Shown here: in pieces, positions 22,286 to 32,738 of the stretch
Layout: each line of letters starts with the position of its first letter
Position numbering within the stretch: the first letter of the stretch is position 1
From: Limnoperna fortunei
Lineage: Eukaryota; Mollusca; Bivalvia; Mytilida; Modiolidae
Length of the DNA stretch: 64,000 bases
Assembly: GCA_944474755.1 (NCBI GenBank)
Contig: OX104124.1
Span: 2,728,001-2,792,000, forward strand
Direction: 5' to 3'
Translations under genes and position numbers: made by a program
Notes under the pieces: generated by a model
Database searches by the model: none
The model's input: the letters and a program-made list of their open reading frames with translations, nothing else
Told to the model about the DNA's origin: nothing

Positions 22286-22690
22286 ACTACTTTTTTCAGA
22301 AGAGTCACGTGTATCACCGAACGCACACTTTATTTCTTAATGTAAACTGAAGAAGTTTCAAATAAATAACCAAAACAACTGCAGAAATTCTTATTGACAA
22401 TTGCGAACATGCAAAGAATACAAGATCTCCGTCAGCTGTTGGCTGCAACTCAGTCAGCACCCGCAATGTATATGTGCCTGACAAAGAGTCTTTTAGTTAA
22501 GAACATTATCTATCTTGCATCATATAACTTTGTGATAATTCATATGTAGTGAAATAAGTTTAAGATTCATTATCTTACATTTTATGCTATGTCTTATCTA
22601 TTGTGTTATACGACTGGACACTTTCACTGTCATAGGTAGTCTTTCCTATTCATGGAATTGACTTTTTCCTAGACATTACAACGCGTAACT

Positions 22691-22885
22691 CGACGGGTGT
22701 CTAACTAGAGGCAGGCACTGCTTACTCTAGGAACATGAGTGCACCCATTGTTTTTATTGGGTTCGGGTTACTCTCTGATTTTGTGTTTTTTGTTTTTGTG
22801 TTTCGCTGTACATGTATATGTTTGTCTATATCCGGATTTGTAATTGTCCCTTGACGTTCGGCTCTTGTTGTTCGGTCGCTTTCCT
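22691..22885 (+). repeat. Dispersed repeat B, copy 1
   Basis: It shares CGACGGGTGTC, GAGGCAGGCACTGCTTAC, GAGTGCACCCATTG, GGGTTCGGGTTACTC and TTGTTGTTCGGTCGC with three further copies at 25922, 26802 and 31186. No tRNA promoter boxes or coding capacity are recognised, so its class is unknown. Confidence 0.75.
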
Positions 22886-22979
22886 TTCCTATTTTTCTTG
22901 TTATTTTGTAATTTTATATATTGTTGTTGGTAGCTATGATAAAATATAAAAGGAAAAAACACGTGTTTGTCTTTCATTC

Positions 22980-23427
22980 TTATTCATCGGATCCAAACAC
23001 GTAAATAGAAAATTATATAAAATATAATACATAAAATATATACACACGCACAAATCCAAAATCATCCCAAAATATCGCAACGGACCGTTTTACTTAGAAA
23101 ATTCTATATGGTACGAAATGGTTGTGGTACTAAACGCTGTTACCAGATTGTACATCAATTGAACATTAAAACATTCTACATGGTACAAAACTGTTATGGT
23201 ATGTTAGTTGAAAGTACATATCATCCACCATAGAAATTTACATATGGTCAGAAACTAACATTGTAAGAAATGGATTTTATGGTACAAAATTGTTGGTACG
23301 AAACGACTATAAACCTTGCCGTTAGGCATAAATGATTAATAATTAAATTCATGTTAGTCTATAAAGAAATATTTACTGCCAAAACGACAATCATTAAAAA
23401 ATTTTTCGTATGATATGTGTAGTAATT
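22980..23427. other. OATP intron 4 DNA with weak imperfect repeats
   Basis: Words such as TGGTACAAAA, CTGTTATGGTA and TGGTACGAAA recur irregularly between 23095 and 23320, suggesting an old decayed tandem repeat. No gene is seen. Confidence 0.4.
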
Positions 23428-23438
23428 ACATAATCTAA

Positions 23439-23670
23439 CAGGGGCCTCGGTGGCCGAGTGGTTAAGGTAGGTCGTCTACTATTGATCACGTGGTCTGTCA
23501 ACACTGAGATTGGGGGTTCGAGTCTCACTCCAATCTTAATTGACAAGGATTTCCAGTTTCTGCCGCAGGTAGGGGGTTTTTTAAGGGAACTCCGGCTTCC
23601 TCCCCAAATAAAAACTGGACGCCATGAAATAGCTGAAAAACTGCTGAAAGTGGTTTTAAACAACAAACAA
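23439..23670 (+). mobile_element. tRNA-headed SINE, complete, with target duplication
   Basis: The head GGGGCCTCGGTGGCCGAGTG (A box) and GGGTTCGAGTCTC (B box) form a class II tRNA-like RNA polymerase III promoter. The body and the tail ACTGGACGCCATGAAATAG follow, ending in AACAAACAA. An 11-bp direct repeat ACATAATCTAA flanks it at 23428-23438 and 23671-23681. This is the reference copy for the SINEs of this window. It resembles molluscan tRNA-derived SINEs (V-SINE/RUDI type is possible); the family name is unverified. Confidence 0.93.
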
Positions 23671-23949
23671 ACATAATCTAATAAAAGTTAATTCACACAT
23701 TTTAGGTGTCCGGTCCGATTCCCAAGTGGATACGTACTGTTCGCTCATGTAAAGTTTCAATATATATAAACAAAATGACAAAATTTAGGATATCAGTTAA
23801 ATTAAAAACACAAAAACAGCAAAACAAAACACACAACGCCTTTCAGAGAAAAACGCCAAAATAACCTAATTTTCGATATACAGATGATAGATTTATATTT
23901 CAAACGTTGCATGTGATATGCATTAGTAACCTTTTTACAAATAACATAC

Positions 23950-24114
23950 CGGTTAAAATATTGGAGATCCAAGTCTGTTGTCCAAACTGTGTTTCTAAAT
24001 ATTTTGGAGTGAAAGCTACCATTCCACTTATAGAAAGCAATTCGAAAATTCCGGATATGTTCAATATCATGAATATCTTGTTTTCTAATAATGATTTCAT
24101 GACCAGATAAAACT
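23950..24114 (-). CDS. SLCO: OATP coding exon 4
   Basis: The acceptor TTTTCTTAG precedes 24114 and the donor CCG|GTATGTT follows 23950. It enters and leaves in phase 1. The translation FYLVMKSLLENKIFMILNIS and then GMVAFTPKYLETQFG matches OATP helix 7 and the conserved F-x-P-K-Y-L-E-x-Q-F-x segment. Confidence 0.95.
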
Positions 24115-24347
24115 CTAAGAAAAAAAATCAGAATATTATTAAAACATGATAAGGAATAACAATAAGTCAAACACTGTAAAATACGGCTGTGTTTCTGTTT
24201 GTGAAAGTTTAATTTTACTGGTTTCAAGATAACAGAAAAAAGTAATGAACTAAGTGGCAAAATCGTGGGTGGTACTAACAACGATTCCGCTGCTATTCCC
24301 CGACTATTTTACCAGCGCAGTGTTTATTTGAATATCATATATATTCT

Positions 24348-25704
24348 GTTCAAAAAAGGAAACCCATAGCTCTTTTGAATTTTCAAAATGCATATTACAT
24401 ATTTTAACAGGTGTAATGAAATGGTCAATTAAATCATTGAATTTTTACAGGTGTTATCAGCTATAAAGGTCTGTTCATTTGACTCGGCTCTTTGTCAAAT
24501 GAGCACAGGGACTATCAAAAAGTCAAAATCGATTCTATCGCCTTGAAATTTGGGTCACGTTTTAATGTTATGTTTGTGGTTAATTCAGCCGCTACGTTAA
24601 AGTGTATAACAGGGATGAGTGAAGCTTAAATTCGTCATGACGTTAAAATACTGTCATGCCAGTGTTGGATCCAGCTACTCGTAATATTGTCATCGGTCGT
24701 CTCCTGGCCGGAGTATCTCAAAATAAGATTGCACGAACTGAAAACGTAAACTAGAGCACAATTTCTCGTCCTTCTAACAGATTCCACCAGCCTGGTTACA
24801 AATGATTGGATGTTTTCTTTACGTCCAGCGAGCAACCGACTTCGACGGAACGGCATTAGACACAGAAGGCTGTATATTAGAATAGTTTGACACAGACACA
24901 TTGACGGAAAAAGAGTCCGATAGGGCAACAGATTGAGAGGCTGGACATTCCGAAACTGGCTAAGAATCTGGTACAGAGACGAGTCCGTTTTCTGCTACAT
25001 AAACGCGATCGGAGAATCCGTACATACCGGCGCAGGACTGAACGTTTCTCCTCCTGTGTTTAGGAAGTGGAGGTAGTGTCCTATGTTAATGTCAAATTAA
25101 TTTTGTTCTTGCTTAAGATAGCCCTTTGTTAAGGGCGTTAAGCGTGGCCTGGCATAGTCCTGTTGGAGGTTTCCCTCTGTCGATCAATTACGCGCATTCG
25201 GTGAGGTTGTAGAATGTACTAGTCCTGTAAAACAAAACTGGTACATGTCCTAGGCAATTTAACCGCTGAAAGTTACAGACAAAATTCTCCAACCTCATCT
25301 AGTGCGTATAATTGACCGACAGAGGGAGTTGTTAGAACAGGACAATGCCAGGCCTCACTTAGCGCGCAGGACAAATGGCTATTGAGTCAGTAGAACAACA
25401 TTAATGTCCTACCAATGCCTTTCAAATCACCGGATTTCTGATTGACTCTATACAAAGGCGATAAATGGCAGTGCTGGCCGCTCGATTTGGTCATACACGG
25501 TACTACCCTAAACGTGACTCGAAGTATTCTTAACTGTGACAAAACGGCTTAATCATCAATCTCTAAGAATGCACTGTAGACTGCATTGTTTCAATTTAAA
25601 TCATTTTAGTGAATATCTATATTTGTTATTGTAAAATCTTTATCCGAAATTAAATTACTAAATCTACAAATCTGTTATGCGCTTCTTTTTTTGTATGAGT
25701 ATAC
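24348..25704 (+). mobile_element. Degenerate Tc1-like DNA transposon
   Basis: Plus-strand fragments read RNIVIGRLLAGVSQNKIART and STISRLSNRFHQPG (helix-turn-helix of Tc1 transposase), then after several stops and shifts RRVRFLLHKRDRRIRTYRRR, and near 25340 LLEQDNARPHLARR, the second catalytic aspartate block. The third block is unrecognisable. Possible decayed terminal inverted repeats are TTCAAAAAAGGAAACCCATA at 24351 and its diverged complement near 25678-25704. It lies in OATP intron 3. Confidence 0.7.
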
Positions 25705-25921
25705 ATTCATTGATATGGTCGTGTTATTAATTTACTGCCCTGAAAGTTTCAAAGAATGATGGAATTCAAATGTCTTGTATTGCCAAGGTGTAGTAGGCCT
25801 TAGCTAAATTTAAAACAACTTTTTACAGCATCAGTTATTAAACTTTTTGACTTCGGCATCTGGCGTAGTGTATTTATAACTTTTCTATTTGCCTATCACA
25901 ATGCATTTCAATAACTGCTGG

Positions 25922-26089
25922 CTCGTCCTGAGCACCTGAGTGCACCCATTGTTTTTATTCGGTTCGGGTTACTCTCTTTCTGCTTTTGTGTTTTTGGTTT
26001 TTGTGTTTCGCTGTATATGTTTGTCTATATCCGGATTTGTAATAGTCCCTTGGATTTCGGCTCTTGTTGTTCGGTCGGTTTCCTTTCCT
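25922..26089 (+). repeat. Dispersed repeat B, copy 2 (5' truncated)
   Basis: It starts within GAGCACCTGAGTGCACCC and continues through TTCGGTTCGGGTTACTC to TTGTTGTTCGGTCGGTTTCC. It lies in OATP intron 3. Confidence 0.75.
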
Positions 26090-26336
26090 ATTATTTCTTT
26101 TTTCCTGCCAACATGTTTAAAGTTCTAAGTATCACGGGAATAAGTGTTGAGTTATAGATGACAAATATAAATGTTAATTGTCAAACAAACTATGAAAAAA
26201 ATAACGACCAAAAAGGGGCATAACTCTTATAAAACGTATTTAGCAAACAGCGAATATTTTCCTCTGTCATGTACGGCTCCTCCACGGAGAAAACTAGAAA
26301 TGCCGGTGGAAATAAATCCACTAGATCAATCCTCAC

Positions 26337-26528
26337 CTTTAAAATATCCTATAAAAGTTACCCTTGGATGTTCATTGTCCTCATCTGCATGTTGATTGGT
26401 TCGTCTTACTAACTTTTGCGGAAAAAACATTAGAGGTAGACCACTCACAATAGCAAAAATTCCAAAAACAATAAAACCAAACCACCAAGCTCCAATCCAC
26501 TGTGGGTGTGTTTGGGACATATCTACAT
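26337..26528 (-). CDS. SLCO: OATP coding exon 3 (GAWW signature)
   Basis: The acceptor TTTTCTAG precedes 26528 and the donor AAAG|GTGAGG follows 26337. It enters and leaves in phase 1. The translation VDMSQTHPQWIGAWWFGFIV contains the OATP family signature (D-P-x-W-I/V-G-A-W-W-x-G-F). Helix 6 and a charged cytoplasmic loop with RRTNQHADEDNEHPR follow. Confidence 0.96.
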
Positions 26529-26801
26529 CTAGAAAAGACAACTGCATGCTTCTAAATTAATATTTATCGCTTGCCAGTGTTCATCAGACAATTAAACTGC
26601 TACGAGATCTGATTAAGATTCAAAATATTTTAAACTTTATTTGTTATTTACAACATATTTGTCATTTTGCAATGTCGTTTTCCGATAAAAAGGAAACAAA
26701 GTGTATTCTGCTTATGAAATAGACTACAAACTTGACTCTACGACGACAAAGGTGATGTCATAGGTTGATTGAACTCTTACTAGACAGGTCAATGAGTATC
26801 T

Positions 26802-26985
26802 CGACGGGTGTCTTATTAGAGGCAGGCACTGCTTACTTGTCCGGAGGACCCGATTGCAGACACACAAGGGTTACTTATTTTCCGTTTTTGTGTGTTTGGT
26901 TTTTGCTTTGTGTTGCATATGTTTGTCTTAATCCGGATGTGTAATTGTCCCTTGACTTCCGGTTCTTGTTGTTCGGTCGCTTTCC
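26802..26985 (+). repeat. Dispersed repeat B, copy 3 (diverged)
   Basis: It shares CGACGGGTGTCTTATTAGAG, GGCAGGCACTGCTTAC and the 3' words GTTTGTCTTAATCCGGAT and TTGTTGTTCGGTCGC with copy 1. It lies in OATP intron 2. Confidence 0.72.
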
Positions 26986-27155
26986 AACCTAAAACAACGA
27001 TCTAAGTTTTTAAAAATAATTTATTTTTCTGTTCAATAATTCATCATAGGAATACATGATATTCAATAGAAACCCAACCAGTTGAAACGCTTTTCTCTCA
27101 AATTAATTGCAATTTTGTCTACTAAACCATGCATTACTATTAAAGTTGCACATAC

Positions 27156-27242
27156 CTTTAAATGAAACATGCATTTGACTAAATAGACCTCCTAGACCAT
27201 ATCCCATAGCTGGTCCAATCATTGTGCATGCTGTTATCACTC
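27156..27242 (-). CDS. SLCO: OATP coding exon 2
   Basis: The acceptor CTTATTTAG precedes 27242 and the donor AAAG|GTATGTG follows 27156. It enters and leaves in phase 1. The 87-nt exon reads VITACTMIGPAMGYGLGGLF, then SQMHVSFK. G-P-A-x-G-x-x-L-G-G is the conserved end of OATP helix 5. Confidence 0.95.
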
Positions 27243-27381
27243 CTAAATAAGGATGGAAATCATGTGAAATGCTGCTTTCAGATCTCGTTAATAAATTCAA
27301 AAAAGTAAATAATTGTGTTTAGTCCTGTTCAACGGATGCTTTCATGTTTAAAATTTCAGAATTAAAATAAAACTGGTTATG

Positions 27382-27642
27382 CTTTTGTTTGTTTGTTTTA
27401 AATGGTGTTTAACGCCACTTTCAGCAATTTTTAGCTATATCATGGCGTCCAGTTTTTATTTGGAGATTCAGCGGGAGAAAACCCCTGAATTTCGGTAGGA
27501 AAACTGGCAATCCTTGTCACTTAAGATTGGAGTCGAGTGCATCCTGTCCGCAGTGAGACTCGGACCCACAATTTCAGTGTTGACAGACCACGTCATCAAT
27601 AGTAGACGAACTACCTTAACCACTCGGCCACCGATGCCCCAA
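27382..27642 (-). mobile_element. tRNA-headed SINE, nearly complete
   Basis: It is antisense: the tail (GCTGAAAGTGGCGTTAAAC) lies at the left and the A-box head (GGTGGCCGAGTGGTTAAGG) at the right. The B box has one change (GGGTCCGAGTCTC). It lies in OATP intron 1. Confidence 0.88.
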
Positions 27643-27874
27643 AACATTTTATGCAAATTCGACGAACTGATCGGAAGACAAGTTTCTTAAAACCACACGT
27701 AACAATTTCTATAGCTTAAATGCGCAAGAGCAATTGATGTTGAAATTTTCGAGATTTTGAAATTCCAATTTTTAAGGGGATCGTGCTTAATCTGACAAAT
27801 TCGAAGACATTATCATAAGATTTGATTGTTTCGGCGATCTAATTACGATTTATTGAAACAACAGCAGTTATTAA

Positions 27875-28139
27875 TTAAGGTATCAGACCCATAATTGTAG
27901 TTACTGTTTAAGTTTAATTTTCGACCAAGAAAAACAGCTAGATATTTCAATTGGTCACTAATTATTGATAAAAAATATATTTTTTAACAACGTCAACAAA
28001 ATAAGAGTAAGATAGTTAGTTATTCATCTAAAATTTTCGATGTTTGTCGAACATTACCGAGGTCTGCTCCATTCAAAATTAATGAACATCCGGGTTATCA
28101 GCTATGATCTCGTGGTCAGTTGTGGTCCGGATACCTTAA
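27875..28139. mobile_element. MITE family V, copy 2
   Basis: It begins TTAAGGTATCAGACCC and ends GTGGTCCGGATACCTTAA, and is the inverted-orientation counterpart of the copy at 14660-14925. Shared interior words include GTTTGTCGAACATTACCGA. It lies in OATP intron 1. Confidence 0.78.
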
Positions 28140-28278
28140 TTTTATATATAATACCAACCTCATATTGATTGAAGCAAATCCTGTATATGTATGAAATTAT
28201 TTATTCCATCGCATTTAAAAAAATTTTACGTCTTTTTCAAGTCTCTATTAATTTTTTTTTTCGTTTAAACAATGAAAT

Positions 28279-28538
28279 CTTTGTTTGTTTGAATATTGTT
28301 TAACGCCACTTTCAGCAATTTTTCAGCTATATCATGGCGTCCAGTTTTTATTGGGGGAGGAAGCCGGAGTACCCGGAGAAAACCCCCGACCTTCGGTAGG
28401 AAAACTGGCAATCCTTGTCAATTAAGATTGGAGTCGAACGCACCCTGCCACCAGTGAGGCTCGAACCCGCAATCTCAGCGTGACACACCACGTGATCAAT
28501 AGTAGAACTACCTTAACCACTCGGCCACCGGGGCCCCT
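28279..28538 (-). mobile_element. tRNA-headed SINE with 11-bp target duplication
   Basis: A full-length antisense copy. AACAATGAAAT flanks it at 28268-28278 and 28539-28549. A and B boxes are both present (GGCCGAGTGGTTAAGG; GCGGGTTCGAGCCTC). It lies in OATP intron 1. Confidence 0.93.
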
Positions 28539-28880
28539 AACAATGAAATGAACAGTTCATCAAAAGATACCTCGTCGTAATCAAACGACCAAAGTCCAAG
28601 TACCAAATTTTAAAGCACTAGTTGCACAAACACAAGCCACAAATCCTTAAAAGATATAACAAACAAGAGCGACAAGACATACTCTAAAAAAGGGTAATAC
28701 CAAGTTTTCCAGAAGGGTATTCAGCTTCCGCTTCAATAGTGACACCCATTGTGTTACTTATAGATCTAAATCTGTGTGACGTCACGCACAGACGAAGAAA
28801 CCTGCAAGCTAGCTAAGACTGTAAATGAATAAAATTAAAATCTTGAGCACAAGAACGGAAGATTTATACTAATGACTTAC

Positions 28881-29553
28881 CGATATAGGCTGCAGTGCTT
28901 GATTGTGGTACATTGTTGTCGATGTAACAGATGATATAGGGCTCCATGGGAGATTTGGCGATACCTTGTAAAATCATACCTGTTGCTATTATTGCCATAG
29001 CGACCGTTGTGAAGGCAGTCGACATTCCTGCACTTGTCGAGTCGGCCAAACCTTTATCACACTGAGATAACATTGATTCGTTTGGAAAACTGTGTGACGT
29101 ATTTAACTTATCACATGTTTTCCCAGACAAACTGAATGAAGTTTCAGTGAGGTTGCCAATTACTGAAGAGTCGTATTTCAATGGGAATACAAAATACGCA
29201 ACAGAGCATAACACTGCAGAAAATCCAAATAGCGTGCATGAAAATGTCAATGCACGTGGTATATGTATCCTTTCTGCGAAAAAACTTAGAAATAATACGA
29301 ACGAAAGGTATCCAATATCAAAGGCACTAATTAGAAATCCACTCTGTGAACTGGTGAAGCCAAATTGTTTCTCTAGTGTGGTAATTTGTGACGAAACGTA
29401 AACGTACAGTGTAGAGGACGCCAAACTAGCGATAGAACAACAGAAACAAAATATTTTCATGTTGGCACATTTCTGTATAACTTTTGGTGAAAAACCGGAT
29501 ATTCCGCATCTATACATGTTGGACATTTTGATTCCAATGATTTTTGTTGGATT
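28881..29553 (-). CDS. SLCO: OATP coding exon 1 (start codon at 29526)
   Basis: An acceptor TTTGATTTCAG ends at 29554, so the exon includes 27 nt of 5' leader before the ATG at 29526. The start is chosen because it is the first ATG, the leader shows a splice acceptor, and the next residues (CGISGFSPKVIQKCANMKIF) match the OATP N-terminus C-G-x-x-x-x-x-P. Helices 1 to 4 follow, with the conserved TLEKQFGFTSSQSGFLIS and FDIGYLSFVLFLSFFAER segments. An extracellular loop has N-x-S/T sites (GNLTETS, LNTSHS). The donor ATCG|GTAAGTC leaves in phase 1. Confidence 0.94.
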
Positions 29554-29698
29554 CTGAAATCAAATGAAGAGTAACTAACGAAACAGTAAACGGTACGGGT
29601 ATTATCAATCTCCACGCAAAGGATTCTGGGTATCCTACGTCAACCACAATCACCTCTGCCATACCATTGGTTGACATTGTGAGAGATATCTCTCATGG

Positions 29699-29816
29699 TA
29701 AACCTGGTATCCTGGTGCAATATTTTTCATTGACGCAAGCTTCACTTCAAATATAACTGAAGGCCGCTTAGGCTCATGAGGATATCATCGTCAGGGTACC
29801 AGAATATCTCTCATGG
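29699..29816 (-). mobile_element. MITE family Y, copy 3 (empty, 118 bp)
   Basis: TAAACCTGGTATCCTGGTGC begins it and CAGGGTACCAGAATA ends it. TCTCTCATGG flanks it at 29689-29698 and 29817-29826. Left and right halves meet at TTCAAATATA-ACTGAAGG with no insert. This shows the ancestral state of the two split copies. It lies between the OATP leader exon and coding exon 1. Confidence 0.82.
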
Positions 29817-30203
29817 CGGATAAGCTTCGCGTACAAACGCAGTAATTTCAATGTAAAAATGTATCAAATGTGTTTAAAAAAACTATATAAAAATAAATAA
29901 GATCTCGTGAATTATTTTACAAACGTCGTTTTTTGTTTACCAACGTCACGAGCAGACGACAAATGTAGTCCCGCAGTAAATGGAGGATGACGTGTGGCAG
30001 AGGTTATATCTGGGAACCAGTTATGTTCTCTGTGCCGGAGAGTGGGGTATTATCAGCTCAGCTGGTTTGTTCTAATTGTTTCGTCAAAAACCACAACGAC
30101 TTCAAACCTATTAGCTAAAATATACTCTTAATGACGTTGTAAGGCATCTAATCAAATCCGACCATTTGCAGATCTTTGTTGAATACTAAAGCAAACATAT
30201 GTG

Positions 30204-30405
30204 ATCAATTGATTGGCTGATTGATTGATTGAATATTTAAATTAGCTACTATGTGCATACTCCTTTTCTAAATGTACAAAAGGGGTCTTTATCGCGCAAG
30301 GAGCGTGGCATTCGACCGCGTTAAGGCTTTCCGCATTATAACATTTTAACCCCCATCCACCAAAAAGAGAGGACGTCTCCTTTCCCAAAACTTTCGCAGT
30401 TCCCA
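30204..30405 (-). repeat. Dispersed repeat C (GAGCGTGGCA type), copy 1
   Basis: Words shared with 41030-41420 include TGATTGATTGATTG, TCTTTATCG, CAAGGAGCGTGGCA and GAGAGGACGTCTCC-like sequence in the same order. No coding capacity is seen and the class is unknown. Confidence 0.6.
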
Positions 30406-30478
30406 GTACATATATATACTAACCACATATTATTCAATTCTTTATATCTAAACGTCAGACAAATGCTTGTGTACTTAC

Positions 30479-30560
30479 CTGTTGCGTTAGGATATAATCT
30501 TCATATGAAATATATGTTATCTTTAATTTTAAGTATGTAGATGATGAAGATATGTCAATG
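30479..30560 (-). promoter_or_regulatory. SLCO: Probable non-coding first exon of the OATP gene
   Basis: Reading the minus strand, CGCAACAG|GTAAGTACAC at 30479/30478 is an essentially perfect splice donor. It can pair with the acceptor at 29554, which precedes the 27-nt leader of coding exon 1. The upstream limit given is arbitrary; the transcription start was not located. Inference from splice signals only. Confidence 0.4.
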
Positions 30561-30869
30561 AACCCATTGTACTATTTAACTGTTATATCATGTGACTGAA
30601 ATGTTTATGCATTATCATAAGAACGCATATTGAAAGAACTCGAGAAATACTGAAGAAGGAAGATATTTGGAACGCCTGAAATATGATTTCGCTCTAGTCG
30701 AAATTCATAAATCTTGTTATGTTTTTGTACTCTTATAAGGGTGAGTTCCTAGAATCCCTGCTGAACGAAGAAATAAAAGACACTGGCCCAGTTCTTTAAT
30801 TTCACATTCCGCTATATTGGTGATGTCTTGTCCCTGAACAATGCCTACGTTCGGTGACTATTTGCATTC

Positions 30870-31190
30870 TATCAGTGCATTCACCTGAGTGCATTCACCC
30901 GAGTACATTCACTTGAGTGCATTCACCTAAGTACATTCAATTGAGTGCATTCACCTGAGTACATTCACCTGGGTGCATTCATTCGAGTGCATTCACTTGA
31001 TTACATTCACCTGAGTGCATTCACCTGGGTGCATTCATCCGAGTGCATTCACCTGACTACATTCACCTGATTACATTCATCCGAGTGCATTCACCTGAGG
31101 ACATTCACCCGAGTGCATTCACCCGAGTGCATTCGCCCGAGTACATTCACCTGAGTACATTTACCTGAGTACATTCACCTGAGTGCACCC
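30870..31190. repeat. 14-bp minisatellite
   Basis: GAGTGCATTCACCT and the variant GAGTACATTCACCT repeat about 22 times. The array runs directly into repeat B at GAGTGCACCC, suggesting it grew from that element's own 5' end. Confidence 0.92.
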
Positions 31191-31304
31191 ATTTTTGTTT
31201 ATTGGGTTCGGGTCACTCACTTTCTGTTTTTGTGGTTTTTGGTTCTTGTTATTGTATGTTTGTCTAAATCCGGATTGGTACATGTCCCGTGGCTTTCGGA
31301 TCAC
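31186..31304 (+). repeat. Dispersed repeat B, copy 4, interrupted by MITE X
   Basis: It reads GAGTGCACCC, then TATTGGGTTCGGGTCACTC and GTTTGTCTAAATCCGGAT. It is cut at 31304-31313 by MITE X and resumes at 31744 with TCGGTTTCC, matching the TTCGGTCGCTTTCC end of copy 1. Confidence 0.75.
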
Positions 31305-31313
31305 TTTGTGTGT

Positions 31314-31734
31314 TAGTCTCGATCATCCAGACGCTTAATTACATTTGTGCGTCTGGATTCAGCTCTATATTAAACTCGTTACCATTACGCCCAAAACTGG
31401 GCGTAATTTTTGATTGGATGATATTTTTATAGTCTAAAAAATTACTTCCGTTCCTATCAAGAAGTGTACAACAAATTGTACCAAAGTTTAAATTTGAATA
31501 TTTTTATAAAATATTACTTTATCAATTAATTAAACAAATATTATTGTTATGCATAATCAAGAGTGAATCTTACTGTGACGTCATATTATAAGTATAGATA
31601 TGTTTGCATGGTTTTCCAGGTTTAAAAATAGGGCTCTAAAAATAGAATCATTGTTTGTCTCCACCTATTGGTTGCGAAATTAAAATAAGGTGATCCCAGA
31701 CGCTATTATATATGCGTCTGGGTGATCGAGACTA
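31314..31734 (-). mobile_element. MITE family X, short copy
   Basis: TAGTCTCGATCATCCAGACG begins it and the inverted counterpart CGTCTGGGTGATCGAGACTA ends it. TTTGTGTGT is duplicated at 31305-31313 and 31735-31743 (9 bp). The interior matches the outer parts of the copy at 3621-4774 in reverse orientation, for example the ATCAAGAAG segment. Confidence 0.88.
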
Positions 31735-31826
31735 TTTGTGTGTTCGGTTTCCATGCTATTTCTCTTTCAGTTTTTAACATTGCGAGATGACCGTTTTTAT
31801 GACCTTACTGTGTATATAGTAGTAAT

Positions 31827-32131
31827 CAGGGGCGGATACAGGATTTTCGAAAGGGGGGCGTAAAAAGGGGATATCGGAATAGGAAGGCCACGAACAAGGT
31901 TTTTATAGTGTTCCGTAACCTTTATTTGGTACAGTATATACAACAGATATATCATAATAAACGAATTAGTACCGTTAATGCATTAATTTATGGCGAGGAC
32001 GAGCGGGGATTACATTTTTGCCTTTGGCGCTGGTTTTTACCCTCCCTTTTCTCTTTTTTTCTTTTCTTTTTTTAAAGGGGGGGGGCGTACGCCGCTACGC
32101 GCCCCCCCCCCCCCCCATGGATCCGCCACTG
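31827..32131. mobile_element. hAT-like MITE, family N, copy 1 (internal deletion)
   Basis: It starts CAGGGGCGGATACAGG and ends ATGGATCCGCCACTG. The 5' part (CGAAAGGGGGGCGTAAAAAG), the GTTATTTGGTACAG-type centre and GCGAGGACGAGCGGGG are shared, inverted, with 49275-49695. About 110 bp present in that copy are missing here. CAGGG-type TIRs suggest hAT; no transposase. Confidence 0.7.
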
Positions 32132-32211
32132 GTAATATCAGTCCTTATAGATAGAAAAGTATTCAATATAATTAGCACCAACTTATTCTTGCGGATATTA
32201 GAAATAAAGTT

Positions 32212-32463
32212 ATGACAGCACACATGTATCTAGTGGAATGTCCCTGGTCTCCGAGCTGGCATGTGAATGAACTACTGTTATTACAGCACAGAGGTATATA
32301 CTACTGGAATACTGACCCGGTCCCGTTTATCAATTCTAAACTGCCAAGCACTATATTATTTCACCGTGTCATTTATGTTAGACATTTGAAGAGTTTTATT
32401 ACCTTGACATTGCCCTATAGGAACATTACAAAGACAACAACGAAGATGCAATTTGAAGAATGA
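32212..32463 (+). other. Uncharacterised open frame of 83 codons
   Basis: This frame has no recognised domain, no clear splice sites and sits in repeat-derived DNA. I record it only because the region otherwise looks empty. Confidence 0.12.
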
Positions 32464-32738
32464 AGACAACAAATTTGAACCCATTAATCTGAAATCATTA
32501 GTACGTATTCAATATTAGCACTAGCATACTTAGAGAGTGATCGTCTTAAAATAGAAACATCACCAACAATACAATAACATATGTAATTAGCTGCTCTTAC
32601 CTGTCCTGAAAAATTCAGGAGGACAAAATGATTGACGAAGAAATTGAAACTGAAATCTTCCCATGTATTTGATCGGTACAAATAATATTACATTTTAATT
32701 TGCACTATTCTGTGCTTGGAGATGGGATTGGAAATAAA

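Larger units (their letters stand above)
7223..30479 (-). other. SLCO: OATP/SLCO organic anion transporter gene (complete, nine coding exons)
   Basis: Coding exons are 28881-29526, 27156-27242, 26337-26528, 23950-24114, 20340-20523, 19486-19618, 14951-15108, 7869-7933 and 7223-7575. All have GT-AG borders. Junction phases agree at every join (1,1,1,1,2,0,2,1), giving 1983 nt, or 660 residues plus stop, within the usual OATP range of 600-750. The product is a 12-helix plasma-membrane carrier of the major facilitator superfamily that in animals exchanges amphipathic organic anions such as conjugated steroids and xenobiotics; the substrate here is unknown. Family hallmarks seen are the HPQWIGAWWFGF segment, the Kazal-like cysteine-rich extracellular loop and the R-S-V-P motif before the last helices. 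A non-coding first exon ending at 30479 is proposed. The introns are packed with mobile DNA. The exon model is my own splice reading and needs transcript support. Confidence 0.92.

Noticed and set aside
23439..23520. tRNA gene (Ser/Leu-like)
   Set aside because: A and B boxes are those of the SINE head; it is followed by SINE body and tail and flanked by a target duplication. The same holds for the other SINE copies.
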